Shown piece by piece: positions 47,880 to 58,355 of a DNA stretch of 64,000 nucleotides; positions within the stretch are counted from its first letter, which is position 1; every line of letters begins with the position of its first letter. The notes below the pieces were generated by a model. The model ran no database searches. It was given only the letters and a program-made list of their open reading frames with translations, and was not told where the DNA came from. This DNA is from Euborellia annulipes (Eukaryota > Arthropoda > Insecta > Dermaptera > Anisolabididae), in assembly GCA_023213315.1 (NCBI GenBank), contig JAKCPI010005400.1, positions 208,661 through 272,660 of the forward strand, in the 5' to 3' direction. A program made the position numbers and the translations under genes.

Positions 47880-48151
47880 AGTGGCGTAGCAAGCTTAACT
47901 CGCGCCCGGGGCACAATACCTTTTTAGCGCCCCCCCCCCATTCGAAAACAATATAATATTATATGTAAAATATACTCGCAAATTAATTAATAAATAAAGT
48001 AAAATAAATAAAGTCATAGGCTCAAGCTATGCTTTAAATTTGAGACAAAATTATCCAGCAATTTTTTGTTTTGCGGACCATTTGGCGCCCCTTTGTGAAT
48101 AACGCCCGGGGATGATGGCCCCCTTACCCCCCCCCCTTCGCTACGCCACTG
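47880..48151. mobile_element. hAT MITE, type B
   Basis: CAGTGGCGTAGCAAGC at the left and GCTACGCCACTG at the right, with flanks GAAATTTA and GAATTTTA (8 bp, one mismatch). Internal GCGCCCGGGGCA blocks and the segment TTTTGCGGACCATTTGGCGC match the ends of the 4.5-kb element at 13673-18160, of which this is a deletion form. It is inserted in a larger hAT-like element. Confidence 0.8.
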
Positions 48152-48261
48152 GAATTTTACTAATCTTTAACAATTTTTCTATTCCTAAAATTATTTGAAT
48201 GCATAGATTTGTATATTTAGTATACAAATGAATGTTATCATTTTACAAGGAACAGTTAACT

Positions 48262-48398
48262 TCACGGGGTGCCGGTAGATGGCTACGGCCAGAGGCCGGT
48301 TGGGTTTGAGGTGTGTGTCTTCGTGCACGAAAGCACCTCGGGTAAATAAACGGGGATCCCGATAGGAATTTCAAATAATAATAATAATAATAATACAT
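48262..48398 (+). repeat. Retroelement tail S4 with (ATA)n
   Basis: GCCGGTTGGGTTTGAGGTGT, CACCTCGGGTAAATAAACGG and an (ATA)n end. Related pieces are at 2866-2930 (GCTGGGTTTGAGATGTGTAG) and 59968-60050 (TTTGGGTTTGAGATATATG, GGTAAATAAACGAGG). Probably the 3' end of a LINE or a SINE using it. Confidence 0.5.
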
Positions 48399-48668
48399 GG
48401 AACAGTTGTAAATTTAATATACTATAACATACTAAAATTAAAATTTTTTTTACAGTGTAAAAAATGTATCGAAAAAAGTATCTTTTGTGAGCCGAGGTAC
48501 CCAAAAATTCATTGTATCTTGTATTTAGATACACAGAATCAAAGTATCTTAAATGTAAATACAAGATGTATTTAGATACTTTTTTTAGTATCTTGCCCAA
48601 CTATGTTTACGATAAAAATGCTAGAGTAAGTCTCAAATTATATTCCATCTATACTATTATATAAAAGA

Positions 48669-48673
48669 CAATC

Positions 48674-48742
<69 letters not shown>
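48669..48742 (+). repeat. (CTGT)n microsatellite
   Basis: About 18 tandem CTGT units near the 5' end of the Helitron. Confidence 0.95.
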
Positions 48743-48746
<4 letters not shown>

Positions 48747-49059
48747 AACGCATAGACTCCGAAACTACTGGACCGATTTTCATGGAGTTTTTTTTAATGG
48801 GTAGGGAATTTTCCGGGGGTGGTTTTAGGCTATCATTATATCGAATTAGGGGTAGGGAACCCCCCTTTTTGGGGGTTATCAATTACCCCATAGCAAAGCA
48901 TTGGAAAACAGGATCTAACTCGCTTTATGAAAAATATATTTATCAAATCTTTAAAATGAAAAATAAAAACTCTTCCTCCCCCTAACAATTCGACATTTGA
49001 AAAGATTTTTCCGCTCTGCGCCCCCACCCCCCCCCCCTAAAATTTAATTTTTTTTATTT

Positions 49060-50190
49060 TTCATTCGATTTTAATAAAATTTAAAATGACGCTTTCTTAG
49101 GGTGTAAATAATTGAAAAATGGTATTTTAGACCCCAGAAAGTTCAATCACCCCCCTGCCCCCCCTGAAATTTATTTTTCATTCGATTTTAATAAAATTTA
49201 AAATGTTGCTTTCTTAGGGTGTAAATAATTGAAAAATGGTATTTTAGACTCCAGAAAGTTCAATCACCCCCTGCCCCCCCCTGAAATTTATTTTTCATTC
49301 GATTTTAATAAAATTTAAAATGTTGCTTTCTTAGGGTGTAAATAATTGAAAAATGGTATTTTAGACCCCAGAAAGTTCAATCACCCCCCCTGACCCCCCT
49401 AAAATTTATTTTTTATTCGATTTTAATAAAATTTAAAATGACGCTTTCTTAGGGTGTAAATAATTGAAAAATGGTATTTTAGACCCCAGAAAGTTCAATC
49501 ACCCCCCTGACCCCCCTGAAATTTATTTTTCATTCGATTTTAATAAAATTTAAAATGTTGCTTTCTTAGGGTGTAAATAATTGAAAAATGGTATTTTAGA
49601 CATCAGAAAGTTCAATCACCCCCCTGACCCCCCCTAAAATTTATTTTTCATTCGATTTTAATAAAATTTAAAATGTTGCTTTCTTAGGGTGTAAATAATT
49701 GAAAAATGGTATTTTAGACATCAGAAAGTTCAATCACCCCCCTGACCCCCCCCTAAAATTTATTTTTCATTCGATTTTAATAAAATTTAAAATGTTGCTT
49801 TCTTAGGGTGTAAATAATTGAAAAATGGTATTTTAGACATCAGAAAGTTCAATCACCCCCTGACCCCCCCCTAAAATTTATTTTTCATTCGATTTTAATA
49901 AAATTTAAAATGTTGCTTTCTTAGGGTGTAAATAATTGAAAAATGGTATTTTAGACATCAGAAAGTTCAATCACCCCCCTGACCCCCCCTAAAATTTATT
50001 TTTCATTCGATTTTAATAAAATTTAAAATGACGCTTTATTAGGGTGTAAATAATTGAAAAATGGTATTTTAGACATCAGAAAGTTCAATCACCCCCCTGA
50101 CCCCCCCCTAAAATTTATTTTTCATTCGTTTTTAATAAAATTTAAAATTACGCTTCCTTAGGGTGTAAATAATTGAAAAATATATTAATC
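49060..50190 (+). repeat. 117-bp minisatellite, about 9.5 copies
   Basis: The unit carries TTTTTCATTCGATTTTAAT, GCTTTCTTAGGGTGTAAAT, AATTGAAAAATGGTATTTTA and AGAAAGTTCAATCACCCCC. The word GGGTGTAAATAATTG recurs near 49100, 49219, 49337, 49453, 49570, 49689, 49806, 49925, 50042 and 50162. Variants (GACCCC against GACATC; TGTTGC against TGACGC) mark subgroups of neighbouring units. It is internal to the Helitron. Confidence 0.92.
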
Positions 50191-50459
50191 AAATATTTAA
50201 AATAAAAAATAAAAACTCTTTTTCATAATTAATTAAAAATACATTTATCTGGACAACTCTTAGTCATATCCCGAGACGCCGCCCGCCAGGGCTAGCGGGG
50301 TAGGGTTGCCGAAGGCAACCCTACCGCAGCTAGTTTTTCTTATAAACCTCTTAAAAATATATCCAACCAAAAGTTTTGTAAAACTATGAGCAATTTCACT
50401 ATTTTTGAATGGATATTAAAAGGGTAGGTGACGAATCATAGAAAGTAAGATATAACGAC

Positions 50460-50736
50460 CTGCATGAGGATGTAGTTTTTGGCGAGGAGTAGCGTAGCAA
50501 TTTTGCTCAACTTGCGCACGGAGGGTGAATGCGCGTAAGGTATGACGCTACGTAATTCGTCAAGTGCATCATTTAAATCGTGCATACGTCTTCTTTCCCG
50601 TGCGTTGATGTTCAACCGAACCAATTTCCCCTGTCGCGCTTTTGCTTTACCCCCCACTCCCCCAGGACCGCCTCCACCGCCGCCAGCTACGCCACCGCCG
50701 CCGCCGCCTCTCACTGCCGCCGATGATACGACACGA
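50460..50736 (-). CDS. Oli: Oli/BHLHE22-like bHLH factor, exon carrying basic region, helix 1, loop and most of helix 2
   Basis: This is the DNA-binding and dimerisation exon. The acceptor is CTGTTACAG, with its AG at 50738-50737; the exon starts with one base that completes a split codon (phase 2). Its 92 full codons give a short VVSSAAV stretch, a glycine-rich linker, then [12 protein letters not shown] leading into the basic region [13 protein letters not shown], helix 1 [12 protein letters not shown], the loop [10 protein letters not shown] and helix 2 [14 protein letters not shown]. The Asn-Ala-Arg-Glu-Arg-x-Arg E-box contact pattern is intact, and the loop and helix 2 are those of BHLHE22/BHLHE23/Oli rather than of Neurogenin or Atonal. 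The exon ends exactly at ILMQ, with donor CAG|GTCGTT (weak at +3). An open reading frame runs further upstream through the acceptor, but that part is intronic. The C/G-rich opposite strand gives a proline-rich shadow ORF. Confidence 0.93.
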
Positions 50737-51047
50737 CTGTAACAGCATAAACACGCAGCACACGCTACATTGGTCTGGATATTCTCACTCACCCACGTCG
50801 TTTCGGGTTTAGGCATCCCATCTTCAGGGTCATTCATTCATGCACTAAGAATTATGTAATCAAAAGGATTTGCAAAAGGAAACATATTGAAACAAATAAG
50901 GGTATATTTCACAAGTTTTGTAAATTTTTTGGGATTACTGAGGTTTACAATGGATTGAAAAATCAAATGATGGATCTTTGGGATTCTAGCTAGTCTTAAT
51001 TGTTTTTAAAAAACAGATTTTAATGAAGGTCTAAATTTACAATTTTT

Positions 51048-51192
51048 TATTATGTCTACTTTTTACATTTTCTATATATTTATTTATACATAGAGAGAGC
51101 AAGTAATGGATTCATACCAAAAATTCGATGTCTAGATTTTGATGGAAATAAAGTCAGTCCCCTGAGTCCAAAAAAAATGGGTCTCGTGTGTG
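51048..51192 (+). repeat. H-family 5' fragment
   Basis: Hairpin 1 and the ATTCGATGTCTAGATTTTGA word, broken by a type A hAT MITE. Confidence 0.7.
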
Positions 51193-51425
51193 CACAAGGA
51201 TACAAGGGGGGAGGGGAAGGAGTAATTATCCTCCCCCAAGATTTGAAAAAATACTTTTTTTTCGAAAATGTAAAATTTTAAAAATTAATACTTAAAAATT
51301 TGATTTGTATTCTGGCAAACAAGTACAGCCTTTAAATTACCGAAATTAAGAAAAAATTGTGTGCTGTGCGACCAGTCACACTAGGGGTCCCCCCTCCCCG
51401 AGGAACACCTCTGGATCCGCCGCTG
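51193..51425. mobile_element. hAT MITE, type A, diverged ends
   Basis: CACAAGGATACAAGG and GGATCCGCCGCTG are degraded type A termini. The flanks CGTGTGTG (51185-51192 and 51426-51433) are an exact 8-bp TSD, although GT-rich. It is inserted in an H-family fragment. Confidence 0.7.
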
Positions 51426-51448
51426 CGTGTGTGTCAAAATAAAATATG

Positions 51449-52274
<826 letters not shown>

Positions 52275-52570
52275 AAAGAGCTATAAGGTTGAAATTTTAT
52301 TTTTAAGTTAAGTACCACTCTGAGGTGTTAAAATAAGTTTTTAAATAAAATTTGCCAAAAAGTACTAGTATTTTACTGACATTCTCAAAATTCGCTCTAA
52401 CGATTTTGATTTAAATTCATTAATCAATTATTTAGATGATCTTTAATATTTTTACTTTCTCTTACCTCTATATATATGTTAATATATAGAGAGAGAAAGT
52501 ATTGGTTTCATGTCAAAAATTCGATGTCGAGATTTTGATGGATCTTCACGTTTTGAGGTCTCCTGAATCC
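52275..52570 (+). repeat. Two H-family fragments
   Basis: 52275-52445 is an interior piece (GAGCTATAAGGTTGAAATTT to TTTAGATGATCTTTAA); 52450-52570 is hairpin 1 and the first unique part, ending at TCCTGAATCC where the next, reversed copy begins. Confidence 0.75.
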
Positions 52571-53062
52571 AAAAAATCTGGTGTGACTGGCGCACAGCAC
52601 ACAACTTTCTCTTACCTTCGGTAATCGAAAGTTGCGTTCTGTGCTTGTCACACCAGATTTTTTGTGTCGAAATATATTTAGTTTCCGCCAATATATTAGA
52701 ATTTAAGATGTCAAATTTATAAACATGGGAAAATATTTATATTTTGTTACCATGGCAACCATTTCTCCTATCTTTTCTATGAAGCACAAGAGTAAAGTGT
52801 GCTTCAAACAATTTTGAGGGCAAAACGAGAATATACATTTGAAAGAGCATCTAAAAAATAATTGATTTTTGAATTTTAATCAAAATCGTTAGAGCGAATT
52901 TTGAGAAAATCGAAAAAAACTGAAAAAGTACATCAGTAAAGTACTAGTACTCTTTGGCCAATTTTGATTAAAAGCTTATTTTTCCGGTCCCGGGAGGTAT
53001 TTAACTTAAATATAAAATTTCATCCTCCTAGCTCAATTCCTTCATGCTTAAAAATGAACACA

Positions 53063-53111
<49 letters not shown>

Positions 53112-53281
53112 ACACACCCACACACACACAGACAGACCATGTCGCGAAAACCACTTTTTTGGATTCAGGGGACCTCAAAACGTGAAGATCCATCAAAATC
53201 TCGACATCGAATTTTTGACATGAATCCAATACTTTCTCTCTATATATATATTACATATATACATAGGTAAGAGAAAGTAAA
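52571..53281 (-). repeat. H-family repeat, near complete
   Basis: Reverse orientation; X-box GTTACCATGGCAAC at 52746-52759. Closely similar to the copy at 51449-52274, including a shared AAGAGTAAAGTGTGCTTCAA variant, so the two probably arose by local duplication. Confidence 0.88.
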
Positions 53282-53850
53282 AAGTGGTTTTCGCGACATG
53301 GTCTGTCTGTCTGTGTGTCTGTCTGTCTGTGTGTCTGTCTGTGTGTCTGTGAACAAAATATCTCAAGAACGAAAAGAGCTAGGAGGTTGAAATTTTATAT
53401 TTAAGTTAGGCACCCCCATGGGACGTGACACGAAGCTTTTCAACAAAATTGGCCAAAAAGTACTAGTACTTTACTGATGCAATTTTTCAGTTTTTTTCGA
53501 TTTTCTCAAAATTTGCTCCAACGATTTTTTTTTAAATTCAAAAATCAATTATTTTTTTAGGTGCTCTTTAAAATGTATATTCTCATTTTGTGATTGAAAT
53601 CTTCTGAAGACCACTTTACTCTTGTTCTCCATAGAAAAGATAGGAGAAATGGTTGCCATGGTAACAAAATATAAACATTTTGCCATACTTATAAATTTTA
53701 CATCTTGAAAATCGAATGTACCATACTGTCGGAAACTAAATACATGTCGACACAAAAAATCTGGTGTGACAAGCACAGAACACAACTTTCGATTACCTAA
53801 GGTAAGAGAAAGTTGTGTGCTCTGCGCCAGTCACACCAGATTTTTATTCT
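53282..53850 (+). repeat. H-family repeat lacking hairpin 1
   Basis: It begins in the GTGGTTTTCGCGACATGG word directly against the preceding copy; X-box GTTGCCATGGTAAC at 53652-53665; ends with hairpin 2. The preceding copy is reversed, so 52571-53850 forms a large imperfect inverted repeat. Confidence 0.85.
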
Positions 53851-54170
53851 CATTTTGACCTCGAAATTGTTTACCATGGTGACAAAATATGAATATTATT
53901 ATTTTTTTTATTCGATTTAAGGTCTTTTTCGGCATTGGAGTGCTTGACCTTTGGTTATCACTAATTTATAAATTTTATATCTTGAATTCAAATGTGTCGT
54001 AGGCCTACAGTCGAGAACTAAATACATGTCAACACAAAAAATCTGGTGTGGCAAGCACATTAAACAACTATTCTCGGAGACTCAATCAAAAAAATTTTAT
54101 ACATTAAACAACTTTCAATTATTAAAGATAAGAGAAAGTTATTTGCTGTGAAACGTGTCACATTAGATTT
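53851..54170 (+). repeat. H-family 3' portion, rearranged
   Basis: It restarts in the CTCATTTTG word, has GTTTACCATGGTGAC (53869-53883), an inserted SINE scrap (GGTCTTTTTCGGCATTGG near 53921) and a degraded hairpin 2. Confidence 0.65.
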
Positions 54171-54469
54171 TTAGAAAGAATATTTTATTATAAAATGGAG
54201 GTAGTGAGAGAGAGCCAGCCAAAAATTACAAGTTTACTTTGTTGACATTGACTTGAAAGTTATTTCGTGATGTTTTTTAAGCCAAAGAATGATAACTATA
54301 TTTATTTTATTTTTTTTTTTTACTTTTTGGCACCAGAGACGATTCTCTTGACATATTTATTATCCACATATTAAATTCTCATTAAGTTGAATATGTGAGT
54401 AAATTCTTTGCTATGGATCCGAAATGACTACACTCAGAGTTTATGAATATATTTTTCATAAATAAAATA

Positions 54470-55235
54470 TAAAAAATCTGGTGTGACTGGTCGCACAGCA
54501 CGCAACTTTCTCTTGCCTTCGGAAATCGAAAGTTGTGTTCTGTGCTTGCCCCACCAGATTTTTTGTGTCGACATATATTTAGTTTCCGCCTATATATTAA
54601 AATTCAATTATAAACGGGAGAAAATATTTATATTTTGTTACAATGGCATCCATTTCTCCTGTCTTTCCTATGAAGTATAACGCCGACCATTCACAATCGC
54701 TCCATCCGTCCAAAATGGAGCGATGTCACTCCAAAAACTGACCGTGAGTGGGGAAAACACACGAATATCGTGTAGTGAATGGATGACATCCATTTGGAGC
54801 GATCGTGAATGGCCGGCATAAGAGTAAAGTGGTCTTCATAAGATTTCAATGACAAAATGAGAATATACATTTTAAAGAGCATCTAAAAAATAATTGATTT
54901 TTGAATTTTAATCAAAATCGTTGGAGTGAATTTTGAGAAAATCGAAAATAACTGAAAAACTACATCAGTAAAGTACTAGTACTTTTTGGCTAATTTTATT
55001 CAAAAGCTTCGTGTCACGTCTCAGGGGGTACCTAACTTAAATATAAAATTTCAACTTCCTAGCTCTTTTCGTTCTTGAGAGATTTTGTTCACAGACACAC
55101 ATGCACAAGACAGACAGACAGACAGATCATGTTGCGAAAATCACTTTTTTTGATTCAGGGGACCTCAAAACGTGTATATCCGTCAAAATATCGACTTGAA
55201 TCCAATACTCTCTCCATATATAAGATAAAGTAAAA
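54470..55235 (-). repeat. H-family repeat with a nested MITE
   Basis: Reverse orientation; hairpin 2 at 54474-54565; the X-box position is mutated (GTTACAATGGCATC); a PIF/Harbinger-like MITE sits at 54681-54818; hairpin 1 is shortened. Confidence 0.85.
54681..54818. mobile_element. Short PIF/Harbinger-like MITE inside an H repeat
   Basis: CGCCGACCATTCACAATCGC at the left; complemented right end TGCCGGCCATTCACGATCGC. The 3-bp TSD is TAA (54678-54680 and 54819-54821). It interrupts the H-family word ATGAAGTACAAGAGTAAAG, which is intact in other copies. Confidence 0.8.
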
Positions 55236-55784
55236 AATTTTAACATCTCAAGATTTTTATTTGAGTTCATCAAAGAATTATCTTCTATAATAAATTTTTA
55301 TTAGGTAAATTATTCATACATGGTATTATTATTTATTTCCGCAAAAGTAAATAGTAATATTCATATTCAAATGAGACGAGAGAGGTATTATTATTTTTTA
55401 CTGGTCACCATATTACTTGTTTTATTATGATAAACAAAAACAATAGTATATTAGTATTTATTTTTGTTGTTGAATGCGCCCCTGGACTCATCATCTAGGT
55501 CATTTATTCTCCTACTCTAATTAACTTCATTTGAATTGAGATCACTATTTCAGTGCAGTTGTTTTTAGCCTCGGTCTTGCCGGTTGCCGCTTTTCAGGCG
55601 TTTTCAAAGTCGAATTTATTTTTTTTTTTATCAAAAATAAGAATAGACTTTCACTTACAGAAAAAAATACTTATATAATTTTTTTATACATGTTCTAGGC
55701 TTTAAATTTCAAATTTCACTTTTAATCTCAAGATTAAACCCATTCTACTATATTTTATATACAAAAAATAAAATCTCTCTAAAA

Positions 55785-56061
55785 GTGGCGGATCCAGAGG
55801 AGTTTCTCTGGGGGGGGGGGGGGTGATCTGGTGTGACTGGTCTCACAACACACAATTTTTTCTTATTATCGGTAATTTAAAGATGCATTCTTTAGTAGTT
55901 TACCAGAATATATATACAAATCAAATTTTTAAGCATTGGTTTTAAAATTTTATATTAAAAATACAATTTTTTTCACAAAAAATAAATTTTTCTCAAGTCC
56001 CAGGGGGGAGTAATTACCCCCCTTTATCCCCCCCTCCCCCTCCCCCATTGTACCGCCCTTG
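55785..56061. mobile_element. hAT MITE, type A, reverse orientation
   Basis: GTGGCGGATCCAGAGG at the left and TACCGCCCTTG at the right; the interior is in reverse order relative to the other copies (G run at about 55811-55823, CCCAGGGGGGAGT near 56000). The TSD is unclear. It abuts the tRNA-like head of an S2 SINE. Confidence 0.6.
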
Positions 56062-56480
56062 TCTTGGGGCATAGCTCAGAGGTAGAGTTTCCGACTCTTG
56101 TGCTGTGGGTCGCATCCAACTAAGGGCGGATGCAGGGGGGAGTAAAGGGGGTAATTACCCCCCTGAGATTTAAAATACTTTTTTTCGAAAAAAAAATCAT
56201 TTTTCATGTAAAATTTTAAAAATTAATTCTTAAAAATTTGATTTGTATTTATTTTCTGGCAAACAAGTACAGAATGCGCCTTTAAATTACATAAATTAAG
56301 AAAAAAAAATTTGTGCTGTGCGACTACTCACACCAGATTACCCCCCTGAGAAACACCTCTGGATCCGCCCTTGCGTCCAACAAAAATTTATTTCAATTGG
56401 AATAACTACCAATTCATTTGAAATAAATAGAGACGGGGTCTAAATGGCCTTCGATGCCGAACAAGAACAAAAAAAAAATA
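56062..56480 (+). repeat. SINE family S2, split by a hAT MITE
   Basis: Head GGGGCATAGCTCAGAGGTAG and GTGGGTCGCATCCAAC, then the MITE 56121-56373, then body ATTTATTTCAATTGGAAT to GGGGTCTAAATGGCC and GATGCCGAACAAGAACA. Confidence 0.75.
56121..56373. mobile_element. hAT MITE, type A, nested in a SINE
   Basis: TAAGGGCGGATGC and GGATCCGCCCTTG termini. TSDs CATCCAAC (56113-56120) and CGTCCAAC (56374-56381) differ by one base. Removing the insert restores a continuous S2 SINE from tRNA-like head to body. Confidence 0.82.
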
Positions 56481-57625
56481 AAAAAAAAAAAAACGTCCTT
56501 AATAAGTTTATAAAAGAGAAAGTTTCTTGTTTTTGTGGTAAGTGAATTGTTATACTGTATTTAAATAACGATGATGAAAAAAAATAATAAGATAAATTAC
56601 TGGAGAAGAGGAACAAACGCAAAGATCAATGATATGATAAGGCCAATCGCCGCTGAACTTTAGATGGGGGGGGGGACAAGGGACAAGGGTGTAAATCGAC
56701 CGCAGCCAACAATAGCTATTTCCATAATAAATGAATTAAAAGACCTTATATACTAAGGCCACTTACGGGGGTTATATATTGAAATAAACAGATACAAATA
56801 AGCTCTTTCTAATAGTAACCTGCAGGATTTGATTGCACCATCCATACCAGAGGTCGTCAGAAGCTAACGATAATGGTATTTAATAATGGTATATTTAATT
56901 AAAATAATATAAATACATACAGTTTAATTTTTTACCTCCTACAAATTATGTTCTTGTTCGTTATCTAAATCTGTTTGTAGCCCGAACACACTATCTACAT
57001 ATATTGCCAAAGTGTTCGGTTTGTTCGCACCTGGTCGATAACCGATCACTCACTGTGGTAAACCCCGACAAAGATTTGTCCGAAGGGGAGACTGAGGGGT
57101 CGGGCATCGAAGAGGGGGATATAAGATGGGGTACTGGATCGAAGATGAGGATGGAACAGTTAGTTCCAACAGCAAAAAAAATAATAATTTTTTGGAAATT
57201 GGATTTTTTAAAATTCCAGATCCCTCCTTTCTTCATTAACTAAATTACGAAATATATAAAATTATTATTATTTTTCCTAACTTCATCAAGTTGTAGAGAG
57301 ATAAATCTTTATCGATTGGCGCAGGGGATCCGCCCTTCTTCGCTATTTTCTATCCAACCTTATACTAATAATGATAAATATAGTTCTTGTTTGTAGTATT
57401 TAAGAAAAAAATTACATATTAATGTCTAAAGAAAAATAAATGTTCTTCAATTAATAAAATTGATTCAGGGTGGTGCAGAGAGACGGGAAAATTTGAAATA
57501 AAAATGAAGGAATATTGCAAAACTTTATTTGAAGATATAAGCATGAACCTGAAGTTATGCTATTTAACGAATATTCGCACTTAAAATATGCCAGGAGTTG
57601 CCAAGAGCTCGAGTCAAACATTGCA
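56481..57625. other. Intronic sequence with one GC-richer block
   Basis: 57010-57180 is CpG-containing and open on both strands (plus frame SEGETEGSGIEEGDIRWGTG; minus frame PDPSVSPSDKSLSGFTTVSD). It could be an exon or a conserved element; no good splice pair was identified. Confidence 0.3.
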
Positions 57626-57672
57626 CATGTCGTGAAGAAGGCCGGAAGAATAGGCCGAAACGTCGACATTTG
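57626..57672 (+). other. Hammerhead-like RNA module
   Basis: ACATGTC then GTGAAGA, A, GGCC-GGAAGAATA-GGCC, GAAAC, GTC, GACATTTG. ATGTC pairs with GACAT. The leading C of CUGAnGA is replaced by G, and the extra A is again present. Confidence 0.45.
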
Positions 57673-57796
57673 TTTTAAATAAATAAAATATTTCTATGGC
57701 TTACGGCCGAGAATAAAGAGAAAAAAAAACAATATTTCCAACTAAAAACAGAAATTTTCTTTTATGTCCCAATCATTTGAGCAACTAGATATTAGT

Positions 57797-58028
57797 CTTC
57801 TTCTTCTTTTCTCGCCTTATTCCCGCGATGCGGGGTCGGCAAACCTCACTTTTCCCTCCAACCCTATCATGCGTTTTGCGACCGGAAGAAATAGGACAGG
57901 CCGGCCCGTCTGACGACTGTTGAAAGAAGACAGACATACAAAGAACTGAAGAACTGCCTGTCCCAGCTCGGGCAGCTCGTGGTCGCCATCCACGTACCCA
58001 CAAGACCGACGTGGGCCTCTGAGCGAGA
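57797..58028 (-). repeat. SINE-like family S3 with (GAA)n tail
   Basis: On the minus strand it starts GCTCAGAGGCCCACG, continues TACGTGGATGGCGACCACGA and GACCCCGCATCGCGGGAAT, and ends in a GAA-rich tail. A 15-bp TSD CAACTAGATATTAGT (57782-57796 and 58029-58043) indicates target-primed retroposition. No tRNA box is obvious; it may be the end of a LINE. Confidence 0.75.
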
Positions 58029-58355
58029 CAACTAGATATTAGTAAAAGCCAAAAAATACTTCAAGGAAATTCTTCTGTATTTTTTTAATTTAGAAAGAAA
58101 ACAATCTATCAACGAAGAAAATATCAAACTCAATTATAATTTGAAAATTTTGAAATTCATATCTGTCATTCACAAGATATAAGCGTATACTTGATTGATT
58201 GAAGAATAGAAAATAATCAAATATAGATGTCACTTATCTCCAAAGTAAGATGATAAAGTTATTAGAATTATCGATGAGATAAAAAAAAAAATTTACAAAA
58301 ATTTTATTTCAAAAATTTTAACTCATTCAAAGAATAAATTTATAAAAACCACTAA

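Larger units (their letters stand above)
47122..48606. mobile_element. Larger hAT-like element with GTATC-rich ends
   Basis: AGTGGTGGGGTTGTATCC at the left and GTATCTTGCCCAACTATG at the right form imperfect TIRs. Both subterminal regions repeat GTATC/GATAC words (47140-47300 and 48465-48600). No TSD is clear and no transposase is present. The type B MITE at 47880 and an S4 tail at 48262 are nested in it. Confidence 0.5.
48648..50333 (+). mobile_element. Non-autonomous Helitron
   Basis: The 5' end TCTATACTATTATATAAAAG follows an A; the 3' end is CTAG (50330-50333) followed by T, i.e. insertion between A and T. Just inside the 3' end is a GGTAGGGTTGCC-GAA-GGCAACCCTACC hairpin. The 5' region has a (CTGT)n tract and then ACTCCGAAACTACTGGACCG, a sequence commonly found at Helitron-family 5' ends. 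No Rep/helicase is present; most of the body is a 117-bp minisatellite. Confidence 0.85.
42602..50459 (-). other. Intron between the two bHLH-motif exons of the Oli-like gene
   Basis: This 7.86-kb phase-0 intron splits helix 2 of the bHLH domain. It contains a perfect hairpin (43.1 kb), an inverted-repeat element (43.3-43.8 kb), an FAR-like fragment (45.8 kb), an S2 SINE (46.6 kb), a hAT element with a nested hAT MITE (47.1-48.6 kb) and a Helitron (48.6-50.3 kb). Confidence 0.75.

Noticed and set aside
49060..50190. Regularly spaced repeats that could suggest a CRISPR array
   Set aside because: The whole 117-bp unit repeats without unique spacers, and it lies in a Helitron of a eukaryotic genome.
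50542..50742. Plus-strand proline-rich ORF over the bHLH exon
   Set aside because: It is the complement of the Gly-rich linker and basic region; the minus frame has the bHLH domain.
56062..56120. Possible tRNA gene (plus strand)
   Set aside because: Head of an S2 SINE; truncated at the T-arm by a hAT insertion.
57785..58003. ORF of 72 codons with MWVRGWRPRAA start
   Set aside because: Lies in the S3 SINE-like repeat; the same frame appears at 62888-63091.
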